Notes: generated by a model not told the origin, from the letters alone. Shown: positions 37,218 to 46,370, counted from the stretch's first letter. The stretch: 64,000 bases of DNA from DATAOG01 sp963753685 (GCA_963753685.1 CAVWDE010000030.1:1-64000), one strand, 5' to 3'. Numbers and translations: made by a program.

Positions 37218-38376
37218 ATGAAGCTCGAGGGCATCAAGGTCGTCGATCTGTCCCTGTTTCTGCCCGGGCCGGCGATGACCCAGGTCATGGCCGACCATGG
37301 GGCGGAGGTGATCAAGGTCGAGCCGCCCTCCGGCGAGCCCAATCGGGAGATCGGGCTGAAGCGGGACGGCATCTCGGTGTTCTTCGCCAACACCCATCGC
37401 GGCAAGCGCAGCCTGGTCCTGAACCTCAAGGCGGCCGAGGGGGTCGAGGCTTTGCTCCGGCTCGCCGGGACCGCGGACGTGTTCGTCGAATCCTTCCGGC
37501 CGGGCGTGGTCGATCGGCTGGGCGTCGGCTACGCCGCGGTCCGGGCGCGCAATCCGCGGATCGTCTACGTCTCGATCTCGGCCTACGGCCAGAGCGGCCC
37601 CTATCGCGACAGGCCAGCCCACGACCTCGCGGTCGAGGCGATGGCGGGCGTGCTGAGCGTCAATCTCGGCTGGGACGACCGGCCCGCCATCCCGGCGGTT
37701 GCCGCCGCCGACATGCTGGCCGCCAACATTGCCCTCTCGGGCGTGCTGATGGCGCTCCTGCGGCGCGAGCGCACCGGCCGGGGCGACTACCTCGATGTCG
37801 CGATGCTGGACGCGCTGCTCGCAGTCGATGCCCAACAACTATGGCCCGCCGATGGCCGAGAAGCGGCAGCCGGTCGCCAAGGACGAGCGCTCCTGGGGCG
37901 GCAACGCCATGTACCGCCTGTATGAGACCGGCGACGGCAAATTCGTGGCGCTGGGCGGCGCCGAGCTCAAGTTCGCGACCAACCTTCTGACCGCGCTCGG
38001 CCGGCCGGACCTGATCCCGCTCTGCAAGCCGCCGCCCGGCCCGGGCCAGGAGCCGGTCCGCGAGTTCCTGAGCGCCAAGTTCAAAGAGAAGACCCAGGCG
38101 GAGTGGGTCGCCTGGATGGCGGGCAAGGACATCGCGTTCGCTCCGGTCAAGACGTTGCGCGAAGGGCTGGACGACCCTCAGGTCCGCGCGCGCAAGATGG
38201 TGGTCCTGGACGCGCAGGGGCGCGAGCACATCGGCCTGCCGGTCAAGTTCCAGGACGAGCCGGGCCGGGTCGACTGCGCGCTGCCGGCGCTGGGGGAGCA
38301 TTCCGAGGACATTTTGCGCGACCTTGGCTATACCGAGGCCGAGCTCGGGGCGATGAAGTCCAAAGGCATATTCTGA
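37218..38376 (+). pseudogene. CaiB/BaiF-type CoA-transferase, copy 2, with one inserted base
   Basis: About 385 residues once repaired. MKLEGIKVVDLSLFLPGPAMTQVMADHGAEV starts it and AHDLAVEAMAGVLS with VAAADMLAANIA spans the catalytic Asp region. One extra G at 37827 shifts the frame; removing it reads LLAVMPNNYGPPMAEKRQ and the protein continues to KSKGIF at 38376. It is only distantly similar to copy 1, so the two are not a recent duplication. Such pairs often act on different acid/CoA partners in one pathway. Confidence 0.87.
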
Positions 38377-38388
38377 AGGGGGAGGGAC

Positions 38389-39177
38389 ATGGATCTGGGG
38401 CTGAGCGGCAAGGTGGCGCTGGTGACCGGCGGCAGCCGGGGGATCGGTCGGGCGTCGGCGACCAGGCTGGCCGAGGCGGGCAGCGATCTGATGCTGGTCG
38501 CGCGCACCGAGCGCGACCTCGCCGAAGCGCAACAGGCGATCGCCGCTTCGACCGGCCGCCGCGTCGAGATCTGCGCGACCGATCTGCGCTCGCCCCAGGG
38601 CTGCCAGGCCGCGGTCGGCGCGCTCGAGCATGCTTATGGCCGGCTCGACGTGCTGGTCAACAACGCCGGCGCCACCCAGAGCGGCGATTTTTTCCAGCTC
38701 GACGACGCCACCTGGGAAGACGGCTTCGCGCTCAAGTTCTATTCCTACGTCCGCCTGTCGCGGGCCCTCTGGCCGCTGCTGAAGGACAGCCAGGGGGCGG
38801 TCGTCAACATCATCGGCGCCGCCTCCAAGACGCCGACGCCCAACTTCATGATCGGTGGTGCTGTCAATGCCGCGATCACCAACTTCACCAAGGCGCTGGC
38901 GGGCCTCGGCCTGCGCGACGGGGTCCGGGTCAACGCCGTGCATCCGGGCATGACCGTGACCGGCCGGCTCGACCAGCTGCTCGACCAGCGCGCCAAGGCC
39001 GAAGGTATTTCCCGGCCGGAGTACGAGAAAAAAGAGCTGGCGAGCGCCGGTCTGCGCCGCTACGGCGAGCCCTCGGACGTCGCCAACCTGGTCACGTTCC
39101 TCGCCTCGCCGCTCGCCGCCCAGATCCAGGGCGCCGATCTGTTCATCGACGGCGGCGCAACCAAGACGATCCTTTGA
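38389..39177 (+). CDS. SDR-family oxidoreductase lacking the canonical Tyr-Lys pair
   Basis: 262-residue Rossmann protein. The NAD(P) motif TGGSRGIG and the NNAG motif are intact, and C-terminal FIDGG is typical of 3-oxoacyl reductase-like SDRs. At the active site, where YxxxK is expected before the KAL helix, the sequence is MIGGAVNAAITNFTKAL: by alignment Tyr is Gly and Lys is Asn. The frame is intact from ATG 38389 with GGAGGGAC upstream. It ends the CoA operon and may have another catalytic arrangement or a binding role. Confidence 0.88.
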   Translation: MDLGLSGKVALVTGGSRGIGRASATRLAEAGSDLMLVARTERDLAEAQQAIAASTGRRVEICATDLRSPQGCQAAVGALEHAYGRLDVLVNNAGATQSGDFFQLDDATWEDGFALKFYSYVRLSRALWPLLKDSQGAVVNIIGAASKTPTPNFMIGGAVNAAITNFTKALAGLGLRDGVRVNAVHPGMTVTGRLDQLLDQRAKAEGISRPEYEKKELASAGLRRYGEPSDVANLVTFLASPLAAQIQGADLFIDGGATKTIL

Positions 39178-39869
39178 CCTCAACGCCCGGCGTCCGATCG
39201 TCCTCCAGCGCGTCGTGACCGGCCCGCCGCTGGCAGAGCCTGGACCCGCTGTTTCCGCCCCAGGCCGCTTCTCATGAGGGCCGGACGCCGACGGTGCGGA
39301 TCGCCCTCGCGCAAGCCAACGCTTTGATCTGAGAGCTTTTCTCGGGTTCGTTTGGTTTCCGGTGGCTGGTGGCGGTGCTCGGGCCGTCGGACCGGGCCGC
39401 GCCTCCGCGGCTCACAAGCACCCGGGCGCTGGGTGTCCGTGGTCATGAAGTGGGGTCCTGGTTCGGGTCGGGAGGCCAATGAGTTCACGCCCACAACTGT
39501 AGCATGAGATAGGAAAATAAACAAGGACCGCAACTCCCCCCGGCCACGTGCGCCGCGTACGTCGACAAATTCGTGAGCCGTGAGGCGCCGCCGGCCGGGA
39601 AAAATGCGGTTCGAACCGGAAGATCCGTATCGAGCAGCGGAACAAATTCCGGTAATTTCCCGGCCTCGGCGAGAATTTCCGCGGCCGGTGGGCGCTGGCC
39701 CGCCCCAGGCAAGGCCGAATTTCCTTCCCAGCGGAGGCAGGTGCACATCGTGGCACGAAACCGCGCGCGCGACGCGGCAGGAAAATCGGGAAATTCTTGC
39801 GGCCGGCATCCGTCTCCGAGGAAATTCGGCGCGCCTCTCCCCGGGTGAGAGTCCGTCGTGACGATGGTC

Positions 39870-39998
39870 TCACCGCAGAGGCGCAGAGGACGCCGAGATG
39901 GCCGACCTCCCTATGCCAGCTGCACCGCCGCGCCGATGATTTTCTCGGTCAACCCTCTCATGCGTCTCGCCTCGGCGTCCTCCGCGCCTCTGCGGTGA
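39870..39998. repeat. MITE/REP-like element with 29-bp terminal inverted repeats
   Basis: Left arm 39870-39898 begins TCACCGCAGAGGCGCAGAGG; right arm 39970-39998 is its reverse complement with two mismatches in 29. The 71-bp interior has no gene. Size and structure suit a small palindromic intergenic element or a transcript that folds into one long stem. Confidence 0.65.
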
Positions 39999-40146
39999 CC
40001 AGATCTCCCCATCCAGGAGGGGGCCCACACCCTGGCAAGAGCCGCGCCCGCAGGCGACGCGACGGCGAAATTCGGGATTTTTTGATTTTCCGGGCCGATA
40101 GGACGAACTTCCGGGATTTTTCCGGGAGGTGCGCATGCGCCACCAG

Positions 40147-40329
40147 GCGACACTTCTGTAGCCTCATGAGACAGGGTGTGCACTGCGCGTAAGCCATTGC
40201 AGTGGCTTAGTTTTTCGCCCTAGAGGCGATTTGGCCGCCAAATTCAACCGCAAAAGCGCCGGAATCGACCGCAAAAACGGCCGATTTCGAGCGCAAAGTG
40301 GCGCACGGATGCGACACATGTGTAGCCTC
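40147..40329 (+). repeat. Two 19-bp direct repeats (GCGACAC...GTAGCCTC)
   Basis: 40147-40165 and 40311-40329 match at 17 of 19 positions, in the same orientation, with starts 164 bp apart. The second copy contains the palindrome ACACATGTGT. A looser relative (GGATGCGTTACATGTG) occurs near 40456. Function unknown. Confidence 0.5.
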
Positions 40330-40425
40330 GTTGGATTTTCGTCAATTTCAACGGTTTTGAATTTTCCTGTGAATTTCCGGTGCCCGCGATGCGTCTGATT
40401 GCGGACGCAAAACCGCCGATTTCCG
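40246..40425 (+). repeat. Degenerate ~22-bp repeats of the type CGCAAAAxCGsCGxxTTC
   Basis: Copies lie at 40246-40267, 40267-40289 and 40404-40425, with a shorter one at about 40290. The first two are adjacent. They share ACCGCAAAA followed by a CGGCCG-like core and ATTTC or AATCG. Too degenerate and too few for a CRISPR array; there are no regular spacers. Confidence 0.5.
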
Positions 40426-40641
40426 CCACGAAAGCACCGCTTTTGGGTCCAAGCTGACGGATGCGTTACATGTGGCGCATCGGCCTCGAAACCGCGATCC
40501 GGTGCCCGTCCAATTTTTCCGGAAAATCCACGAATTGTTTTGCCAGCAGCTCGCGCACGCTTACCCGCGGCATGCGCGCCATCAGGGCAGCCCGATCGCG
40601 CTGGGCCGCAGGTCCTCCGCGAGCTGCGGCATTGGCTTGGC

Positions 40642-43600
40642 TCAAATTGAATGAGATGCCCGCCTGCGTGCTCGGGCCGATCGACGCGGTAGCCTCGCTC
40701 GTGCCGGGCCGCGTTCTGATCTGAAGCGGTTGTCGATCTCGTCCATCGTCCGATGCACCGTCCAGGCATCGATGGATAGTAGATCTTCGAGAATCCTGAT
40801 ACCAACGTCTCGGGTTTCGGAGCCCAGCCGGTGAAGTGTTATTGCCAGGTCGACCAGTTCACTGCTGGCAACGGCGGTGCCAGTCCTGATGTCGCCAAGC
40901 TCTTCACGCCAGTGGGCGATCAAGCCTTGTATGAGTCGTGCTACCAGCGGCGCCTGGTGCGGGAGCAGGGTCTCAAGCCGTTGGACCACGAAGCTCGCGC
41001 CGACTGGGACAGCCGTTTCCATGTTGTCCGCGATGACTGTCAGCAGGTGTACGGTGTCCGGGTCCGGCGTAAGTTCGTCGATGATCCTGAAGAGGTCGAA
41101 TACCGCATGCCAAATATGCTGATCAGCATGTGGAATGAGCCGTACCAGAAGCTCGGTCGTGGAATGCCGGTGGTTCGGCTCTTTCCATAGATTTACGGCG
41201 GAGAAAGCTGCGCCCAGTTGGGCGTCTTTGCATTCGCTCTTCTCCACCACCGCGTCCAGCGCCTCGGATGCCCATTCCAGTTTGGGCTGAACCATTGCAA
41301 CTAGCGCAATTAGCTCGCCATAGGTCTGTCTCATGCGAGCCGTATCATAGGGCCAAGATTGTAGCATTTCGCGCAGCATGTCCGGCGCCCACCATTGACC
41401 ATGCGCCAGGATCTGTGCGGCCTCACGCGTCCGGACAAGGGTAGGGTAGCGCCGGAAGATTTCGCCAATGACCTTGGCGCGCGCGCCCTGGTCACTCGGG
41501 CGGAAATAGATCAGAAGGTTGAGTAGCGCTTTCCAGACCTTCGGGTCTTCCGGGCGCTTCAGGTGGGCCATGAGGATCGTGCCCAGGCGATCGTGGTCTG
41601 GCCGTGCAATAAGAATCCGAACGATAGTCTCAAGGACAGGGTAGTTGCTCCCGGGGACGATTGAGAAGCCCGTATGGTCCCATAAAGCGCTACGCGTCTC
41701 GCTGTCCGCCTCGTCTGTTTTTTCAGCGGCCGGTTCTTCGTTCGTATCCCCAATTTGCTCGGAGTTTGCATTCTCGTCAACTTCAGGATGAGGCTTTCTT
41801 TCGAGCCAGTGCTCAAGCTGCCCGAGCACCTCATCTCCTACAGGGTAGTTCCGGCGGACTAGCCGCTCCAGAGCATTAGCCACCGAATTCCGGAACTCCT
41901 CGCCGTCAAATCCGTGGTCTGTAAGCTCGATGAAAAGGGTGATGATCAGCTCGGGGTCCGCATCGTTGGCCATTGCGTCCAGAGCATATCCAGCGGCGCG
42001 TTCACCAAAACTCGGCGCGAACTGCCGGATCAATCGGGCGGCGCGCTCGGGATCGCTCTTCGCGAATTCCGCGAACTCACGGGACAGAGGGATGTTTCCC
42101 CCCGTCATGCTGCGCTTGGGATGGTCCCAGTCGGTGGCATCCGGGACCTCCTGAAAGGCTTTAATCACGTTCTCGTCGCTTGCTCGGGCAAAAGCATCGC
42201 GCGACATCGGTGAGCCGATGTACTGGAAGCCCGAAAAGGTCGTGCCAACCCGATCGTCTCCGAGGACGCGGACCTCCTCCGTGATAAGCTTTTTGATGTC
42301 GGCGCTCACGCTCTCGGGCGGAAGAGCTCGGAGATGGCCAAGCCTGATGCGACGGACCAGACGATTAAAGGAGCGGTGCTTACGGGCTTCTCTAAGCCGG
42401 GTCGGCGGCTCTGGTGAGTAAGCACGGATGGCATCGACGAATCGCTGAATCTCGGCGTCGGACCAATAAGGTGCTACAGCTCGCACCAGGCGCTTGGAGG
42501 TGCCGAACCGGTCCTCGATTCCGCCCAAGTAGAACCGGCGCGAATCCGCGAGAAGATAGTCCAGCGCCAGCTTAGCATAGTGCTCTTGCTGGGTGGACAT
42601 CGCGTGGGCGAAGAGGCGGTGGACGGGCTCGGCGTCAAACTCCGCATTGCCGGTGACCCAGTCCGTAAAGGCCTGCTGGTCGCTGGCGGCCAGTTTCTCG
42701 GCCGCAATCCGGAGCGCTGCAAGGATGGAGGGTTCCGGCAGGTCGAGACTATGCTCCCCCTCAAAGCGGTAGTCCAAATGATTGCTGACGGCGTAGCTGA
42801 GATCGCTGTCTCGTGGCTCTTCCAGCCGCTTTAAGGAGTTAACCAGCTCAAGGAACCATGGCCACAGGTGCTTCAGCGTTAGCGCTGGTGCGTGCTCCGC
42901 TAGGTCGCCAAGGGCGTTCCAATCACTGTTCTCTACAAGTTTGACCAGGGGCGTCGTGGGAGAATGAGCAAAGTGCCAATCGATACGCGCCTTGTCCTCC
43001 TGCGGAGGCAGGATGGCCTGGCGTTCGGCCGCGTCTCTTAGTGCGCCGGCTAAATCACGGTCGAGCTTAGCTCGAACGAGCTTAGTCGCGGCCTCAGGGG
43101 AGTCAAAACCAAGGGTCAAGATGACGTGGTCGATGGCCTGGGATGAAATCTCACTTCTGCTGACGATTTGCGTGGCTAGTTCGAGTACCCCGTCCGCCCA
43201 GTTCGTGAAGTTCGTCAGGATATTCCAACTTAACGTGTCGTAGGTCATGTCCTTCGCCCAATGCTCGCGAATTAGCGATAGGACCTCGTCCCGAGCGAAG
43301 GACAATGCAGCGTAGAGCACACCGGCGGCCAAGGTTGCGGATGGTGTATCCAGTCTCATCGCGTCAGCTACGAAGGATTTCTTGAAGCGGTGAAACCATC
43401 CTGGGCTACCGCTGATTGCCCGAAAGCCCTGTTGGCGATGTGCCGACTGCTCAAGCACAGAGGCCATAAGCAGCGCCTCGCCATCGGTCGGTTGGGTTTG
43501 CTGGCCGAGGAAATCGATCAGTAACATTCTCAGATGGCGCCGGAGGCTAGCGTCACACCAGATCGTCCTTAGCTCTTGTTCGTACGTTGCGGACTCCACT

Positions 43601-43725
43601 GCCCTCAAATAAGTGAGGGCAGCCCAAAGTTTGGGTCGTATGAATAGCGAGTTCCTGGCGCTCGAGCACGTACTTGGACAGCCGGCCGCGCTGCCTGGCA
43701 AAGCTGCGGGCCAGCGCATAGTCAA
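40642..43725 (-). CDS. C-terminal part of the nucleosidase-STAND protein (helical sensor region)
   Basis: About 1,000 codons that continue the protein begun at 45877. The join lies at 43654-43655, where one extra base breaks the frame. Removing it joins KYVLERQ to NSLFIRPKLWAALTYLRAVE; residues encoded upstream of that point in this frame are not real. The sequence is almost wholly helical with repeating Leu/Ala-rich segments, suggestive of HEAT/TPR-like solenoids, plus an acidic linker (NEEPAAEKTDEADSE) near the middle. In STAND proteins this region senses the trigger. The Arg/Ala-rich last 25 residues after DEIDNRF look non-native, so the true end may be near 40720. Composition is more A/T-rich than the flanks. 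Confidence 0.78.
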   Translation of the reverse strand: MTMRWPAALPGSAAGCPSTCSSARNSLFIRPKLWAALTYLRAVESATYEQELRTIWCDASLRRHLRMLLIDFLGQQTQPTDGEALLMASVLEQSAHRQQGFRAISGSPGWFHRFKKSFVADAMRLDTPSATLAAGVLYAALSFARDEVLSLIREHWAKDMTYDTLSWNILTNFTNWADGVLELATQIVSRSEISSQAIDHVILTLGFDSPEAATKLVRAKLDRDLAGALRDAAERQAILPPQEDKARIDWHFAHSPTTPLVKLVENSDWNALGDLAEHAPALTLKHLWPWFLELVNSLKRLEEPRDSDLSYAVSNHLDYRFEGEHSLDLPEPSILAALRIAAEKLAASDQQAFTDWVTGNAEFDAEPVHRLFAHAMSTQQEHYAKLALDYLLADSRRFYLGGIEDRFGTSKRLVRAVAPYWSDAEIQRFVDAIRAYSPEPPTRLREARKHRSFNRLVRRIRLGHLRALPPESVSADIKKLITEEVRVLGDDRVGTTFSGFQYIGSPMSRDAFARASDENVIKAFQEVPDATDWDHPKRSMTGGNIPLSREFAEFAKSDPERAARLIRQFAPSFGERAAGYALDAMANDADPELIITLFIELTDHGFDGEEFRNSVANALERLVRRNYPVGDEVLGQLEHWLERKPHPEVDENANSEQIGDTNEEPAAEKTDEADSETRSALWDHTGFSIVPGSNYPVLETIVRILIARPDHDRLGTILMAHLKRPEDPKVWKALLNLLIYFRPSDQGARAKVIGEIFRRYPTLVRTREAAQILAHGQWWAPDMLREMLQSWPYDTARMRQTYGELIALVAMVQPKLEWASEALDAVVEKSECKDAQLGAAFSAVNLWKEPNHRHSTTELLVRLIPHADQHIWHAVFDLFRIIDELTPDPDTVHLLTVIADNMETAVPVGASFVVQRLETLLPHQAPLVARLIQGLIAHWREELGDIRTGTAVASSELVDLAITLHRLGSETRDVGIRILEDLLSIDAWTVHRTMDEIDNRFRSERGPARARLPRRSARARRRASHSI

Positions 43726-45877
43726 AGAGGGTTTGATGTGTGAATCCTATGCTCAAGCCAGTCTCCGTGATCGTAAGGATGTCCAGTCCTAAGAGCGTGT
43801 TGAGATCTTCCATCTGATTTTCGAACCGGGCCTTGGCCAGCCAGAGGTTTTCCTCATTGGCCATCGTCTGCGCGACGTCACTGGCTAAATGGGCGACACG
43901 CGCGCCACTCGGCAGGGAGAGAATGCGCTCTGTCCAGAGCTGGTCCAGCATTGCTTGATAGGTTGTGAAGAGTTCATCTCCGGTGCGGTCTTTTAGGCGC
44001 AGAAACGTGGCTAACGCCTGGGGCGAACGCATGACCTCCTGTGCGTCTTGCGGCCATCCTTGCGCCTTAACACCATGGGCATCGAGCACCGTGAGGATCT
44101 CCGCCCAAGGCGGAAGCTTTAGGTTGATGGTTTCGGCAGATACAGTCCGCAATCGGACGTCATGCTCGAATTCGAAGGTGCGCGCGGAGAGCACGATATG
44201 GAGGTTTCGAGTGCCGCCGAGCCGACGAACAAGATTGAGTAGAACGTTCAGGCGGGCGGTGCGCAGGTCCAGATAACCGGCGAGTGCGTCGAGTTGGTCA
44301 ATGACGAGCATCACAGGGCGGAACGAAGCGATCCGCTTTAGCAGAGCCGCTGGAGGCACGCTCAAGTCTAGGTAATGCTGCAGGTCGTCCTCAGACTCGA
44401 GGTCAGGTGGCAGCAGATCCGCCTTTAGCCCCAGCATGGGCCAATCGTCGCGTGCAGCCATCGCGCTGAAGGTGGCCAGGAGCGCAGACTTTCCTGACCC
44501 GGGAGCCCCGAGCACCACGGTTGTGCTGTGCTCTCGCTCCCGGACGATATTCCACAGTTGATGGACTTCGGGCCGAGTAAGGTGCCGGCCGTCGGGCAGC
44601 CCGGTAGGCCAGGAGAGCAGCACACGAGAGGGCCGTTCGATTTCAGCCTCAAGCTCCCGAATATGCTCATATTCCCCAATGTCAACCGCGCCGAGCAGCT
44701 CAACGCCGTGTTCCTCGCTCAACTTGCGGCGAAGAATGTCCGTCGGCAGCCGCTGCATCTTGCCTTCGGAGGCGATGAACAGCCGGTAAGAGCCAGGTTC
44801 ACACTTGACGATGCGGACTGGAATACCAACCTCGCGAGCTATGGTGGCTGTGATGGCCTCCGCACGCTCTGGCGGAAAATCGCTCGCGTCCCCGTCGAAG
44901 TTTAGGACGACGGTCACTTCGGCAACCCGGTCGCCATTGCCAGCCGTGGCGAGCGGGCATGGCGGGACAGATGGCTGACCAGGCAGGGAGCCGGTGACCA
45001 AGGGCCTGCTGGGCGTTGGGGTTGCCGGTGGCCGGGACTGCGACTGGCTCCATAGGTCCAGCAGCTCGAAGGTAAAGGCAGCTGCGAAGATGGCCGCAAG
45101 TGGCTGGTGGAAGGCGTCTCGCTGCGCCGTCTTCCCGGCCAGCATGTCGGAAATGCCGCGAACCACCAAACTTGGGATGCGGTCCATCTCGGCAGCGAAC
45201 ACGGCGCCATAGCCCTCCATCTCGATGGCATGGGCATCGCTGTCATGCTCATCGATTAGGCGGGCAAGGTCGCTTGTTGTGTCGGCCACGACGGCTTCCA
45301 CGGCTACGATGGGCGCCACGAAGGACTTTGGCGGAAAAGGTTGCGGGCGTTCGTGCGGAGGCGGCAGCTCGGGACCGTTGAGCATCGGTCGGATGCGGTT
45401 ATGCCAATCCTCGTCCCGGCTGACCTTGCGGGCCAGCTGTGCGAGGCGGTGATCAATCCGCAACTCTCGGGGCCAACTCGAGAACTCGCCGTCTGCGTAC
45501 TTTCCACTATATGGGTTGTAGACTTGGCTGGCGGCGATGACGCTTCCGATAGGCGCTTCCGACTTCCTGGATCCTGCGATGCCTGAGAACAGGACCAACT
45601 CGCACCCGGGGAAGTCGATCGCTGCATTGGTGACTACATTATGGGCGGCGTGATTGCCGGGACCGCATTCTGCAACGACCACCAGCCAGTCCTCGCCCTC
45701 TGCTGTAAACCGCCCGCATTCGTACACCGTACCAACCCGGCCCGAGGACGACACCAGATGCGTGAGGTGCGACCGAACGGCCTGCATCTCGGGCTTCAGG
45801 GCCGTGACAATCAGCGCACGGCGCAGGCCGCCGGTCTCCGCATCGGCGGTTATGTCGGCAGGCGTCCTAAAGACCAT
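43553..45877 (-). CDS. N-terminal part of a nucleosidase-STAND NTPase: PNP/MTAN-like effector plus P-loop NTPase
   Basis: Begins at ATG 45875-45877. Residues about 18-275 match nucleoside phosphorylase/MTA-SAH nucleosidase: ALIVTALKPEMQAV, VVVAECGPGNHAAHNV, LVLFSGIAGS, AIEMEGYGAVFAAE near 220 and VVRGISDM near 242, keeping the substrate-binding Glu and catalytic Asp. A linker region (280-425) precedes a STAND-like NTPase: Walker A LGAPGSGKSALL near 455, Walker B VMLVIDQLDAL near 522, and an arginine-finger-like LSARTFEFEHDVRLR. The frame is lost at 43654-43655; codons from there to 43553 are shadow. The predicted mechanism is nucleotide or nucleoside hydrolysis by the effector when the C-terminal sensor is triggered, as in NLR-like antiphage proteins. 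This is inferred from architecture. Confidence 0.85.
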   Translation of the reverse strand: MVFRTPADITADAETGGLRRALIVTALKPEMQAVRSHLTHLVSSSGRVGTVYECGRFTAEGEDWLVVVAECGPGNHAAHNVVTNAAIDFPGCELVLFSGIAGSRKSEAPIGSVIAASQVYNPYSGKYADGEFSSWPRELRIDHRLAQLARKVSRDEDWHNRIRPMLNGPELPPPHERPQPFPPKSFVAPIVAVEAVVADTTSDLARLIDEHDSDAHAIEMEGYGAVFAAEMDRIPSLVVRGISDMLAGKTAQRDAFHQPLAAIFAAAFTFELLDLWSQSQSRPPATPTPSRPLVTGSLPGQPSVPPCPLATAGNGDRVAEVTVVLNFDGDASDFPPERAEAITATIAREVGIPVRIVKCEPGSYRLFIASEGKMQRLPTDILRRKLSEEHGVELLGAVDIGEYEHIRELEAEIERPSRVLLSWPTGLPDGRHLTRPEVHQLWNIVREREHSTTVVLGAPGSGKSALLATFSAMAARDDWPMLGLKADLLPPDLESEDDLQHYLDLSVPPAALLKRIASFRPVMLVIDQLDALAGYLDLRTARLNVLLNLVRRLGGTRNLHIVLSARTFEFEHDVRLRTVSAETINLKLPPWAEILTVLDAHGVKAQGWPQDAQEVMRSPQALATFLRLKDRTGDELFTTYQAMLDQLWTERILSLPSGARVAHLASDVAQTMANEENLWLAKARFENQMEDLNTLLGLDILTITETGLSIGFTHQTLFDYALARSFARQRGRLSKYVLERQELAIHTTQTLGCPHLFEGSGVRNVRTRAKDDLV

Positions 45878-45961
45878 CAGTAGTGCCCATGCTCCTCGAA
45901 GGCGGGCAGCGTATCGTACGAGTAGCTGGGGCTTAGTCGATCGTAGAACGCCCTCGGCCAC

Positions 45962-46370
45962 GTCTGTACATTTATGCCGCCGTCTGGCTCACGAATAGTC
46001 ACACTTAACGGGCAACCGGACCGCCGTCCAGATAGCGTCCCGGTTGCAATGCGCGCCACATTTCACCCTCGCCGGCGCACGAGCGAGAGCGCAGAATTCA
46101 CGAAAACCAGTTTAGTCGCGTGTGGGTAGCGTCCGCCCCCGCCTCGACGCCGCGCGCACGCCTGTGGGCACCATCCGCATCCCCATGGCCACCAAGCCCC
46201 AGACGCCGCCCCCCGGGCGCTCGCCGAGCGCAAGCGAGATCCGCGCCGAGGGCGTGACCCGGCTGCCGATCCTTTTGCCCTCCCGCCTCGACATCCTCCG
46301 CGGGTACCGGGCCCCGAAAATCATCCCCGAGCTGCCCGCGAGGTGCTCCTGTCGTGATGATGGCAGGACG
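45962..46370. other. 409-bp intergenic region, no supported gene
   Basis: Between the STAND gene and the CoA-transferase gene. Overlapping open frames of 70-86 codons exist on both strands at 46112-46382, with no recognisable domain. The first 150 bp resemble the A/T-richer STAND gene; the rest has the local high GC. The boundary near 46115 may be an edge of transferred DNA. Confidence 0.4.

Larger units (their letters stand above)
39180..40641. other. 1.46-kb repeat-rich intergenic region without a supported gene
   Basis: No open frame here has a recognisable domain or ribosome-binding site. The stretch differs in texture from the rest of the window: it contains many AATTTCC/GGAAATT words and short A or T runs, one long inverted repeat (39870-39998), and degenerate direct repeats from about 40147 to 40480. 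It separates the CoA operon from the large STAND gene, both of which end or lie against it. It may be decayed mobile or defence-island DNA. Confidence 0.6.

Noticed and set aside
36180..37838. 552-codon minus-strand frame
   Set aside because: Antisense to the two CoA-transferases, whose family motifs are clear on the other strand.
39602..39622. GGTTCGAACC as a possible tRNA T-arm
   Set aside because: It is a simple palindrome with no acceptor stem, D-arm or anticodon arm around it.
40246..40425. Possible CRISPR array
   Set aside because: Only three degenerate copies with irregular or absent spacers, no leader and no cas genes in the window.
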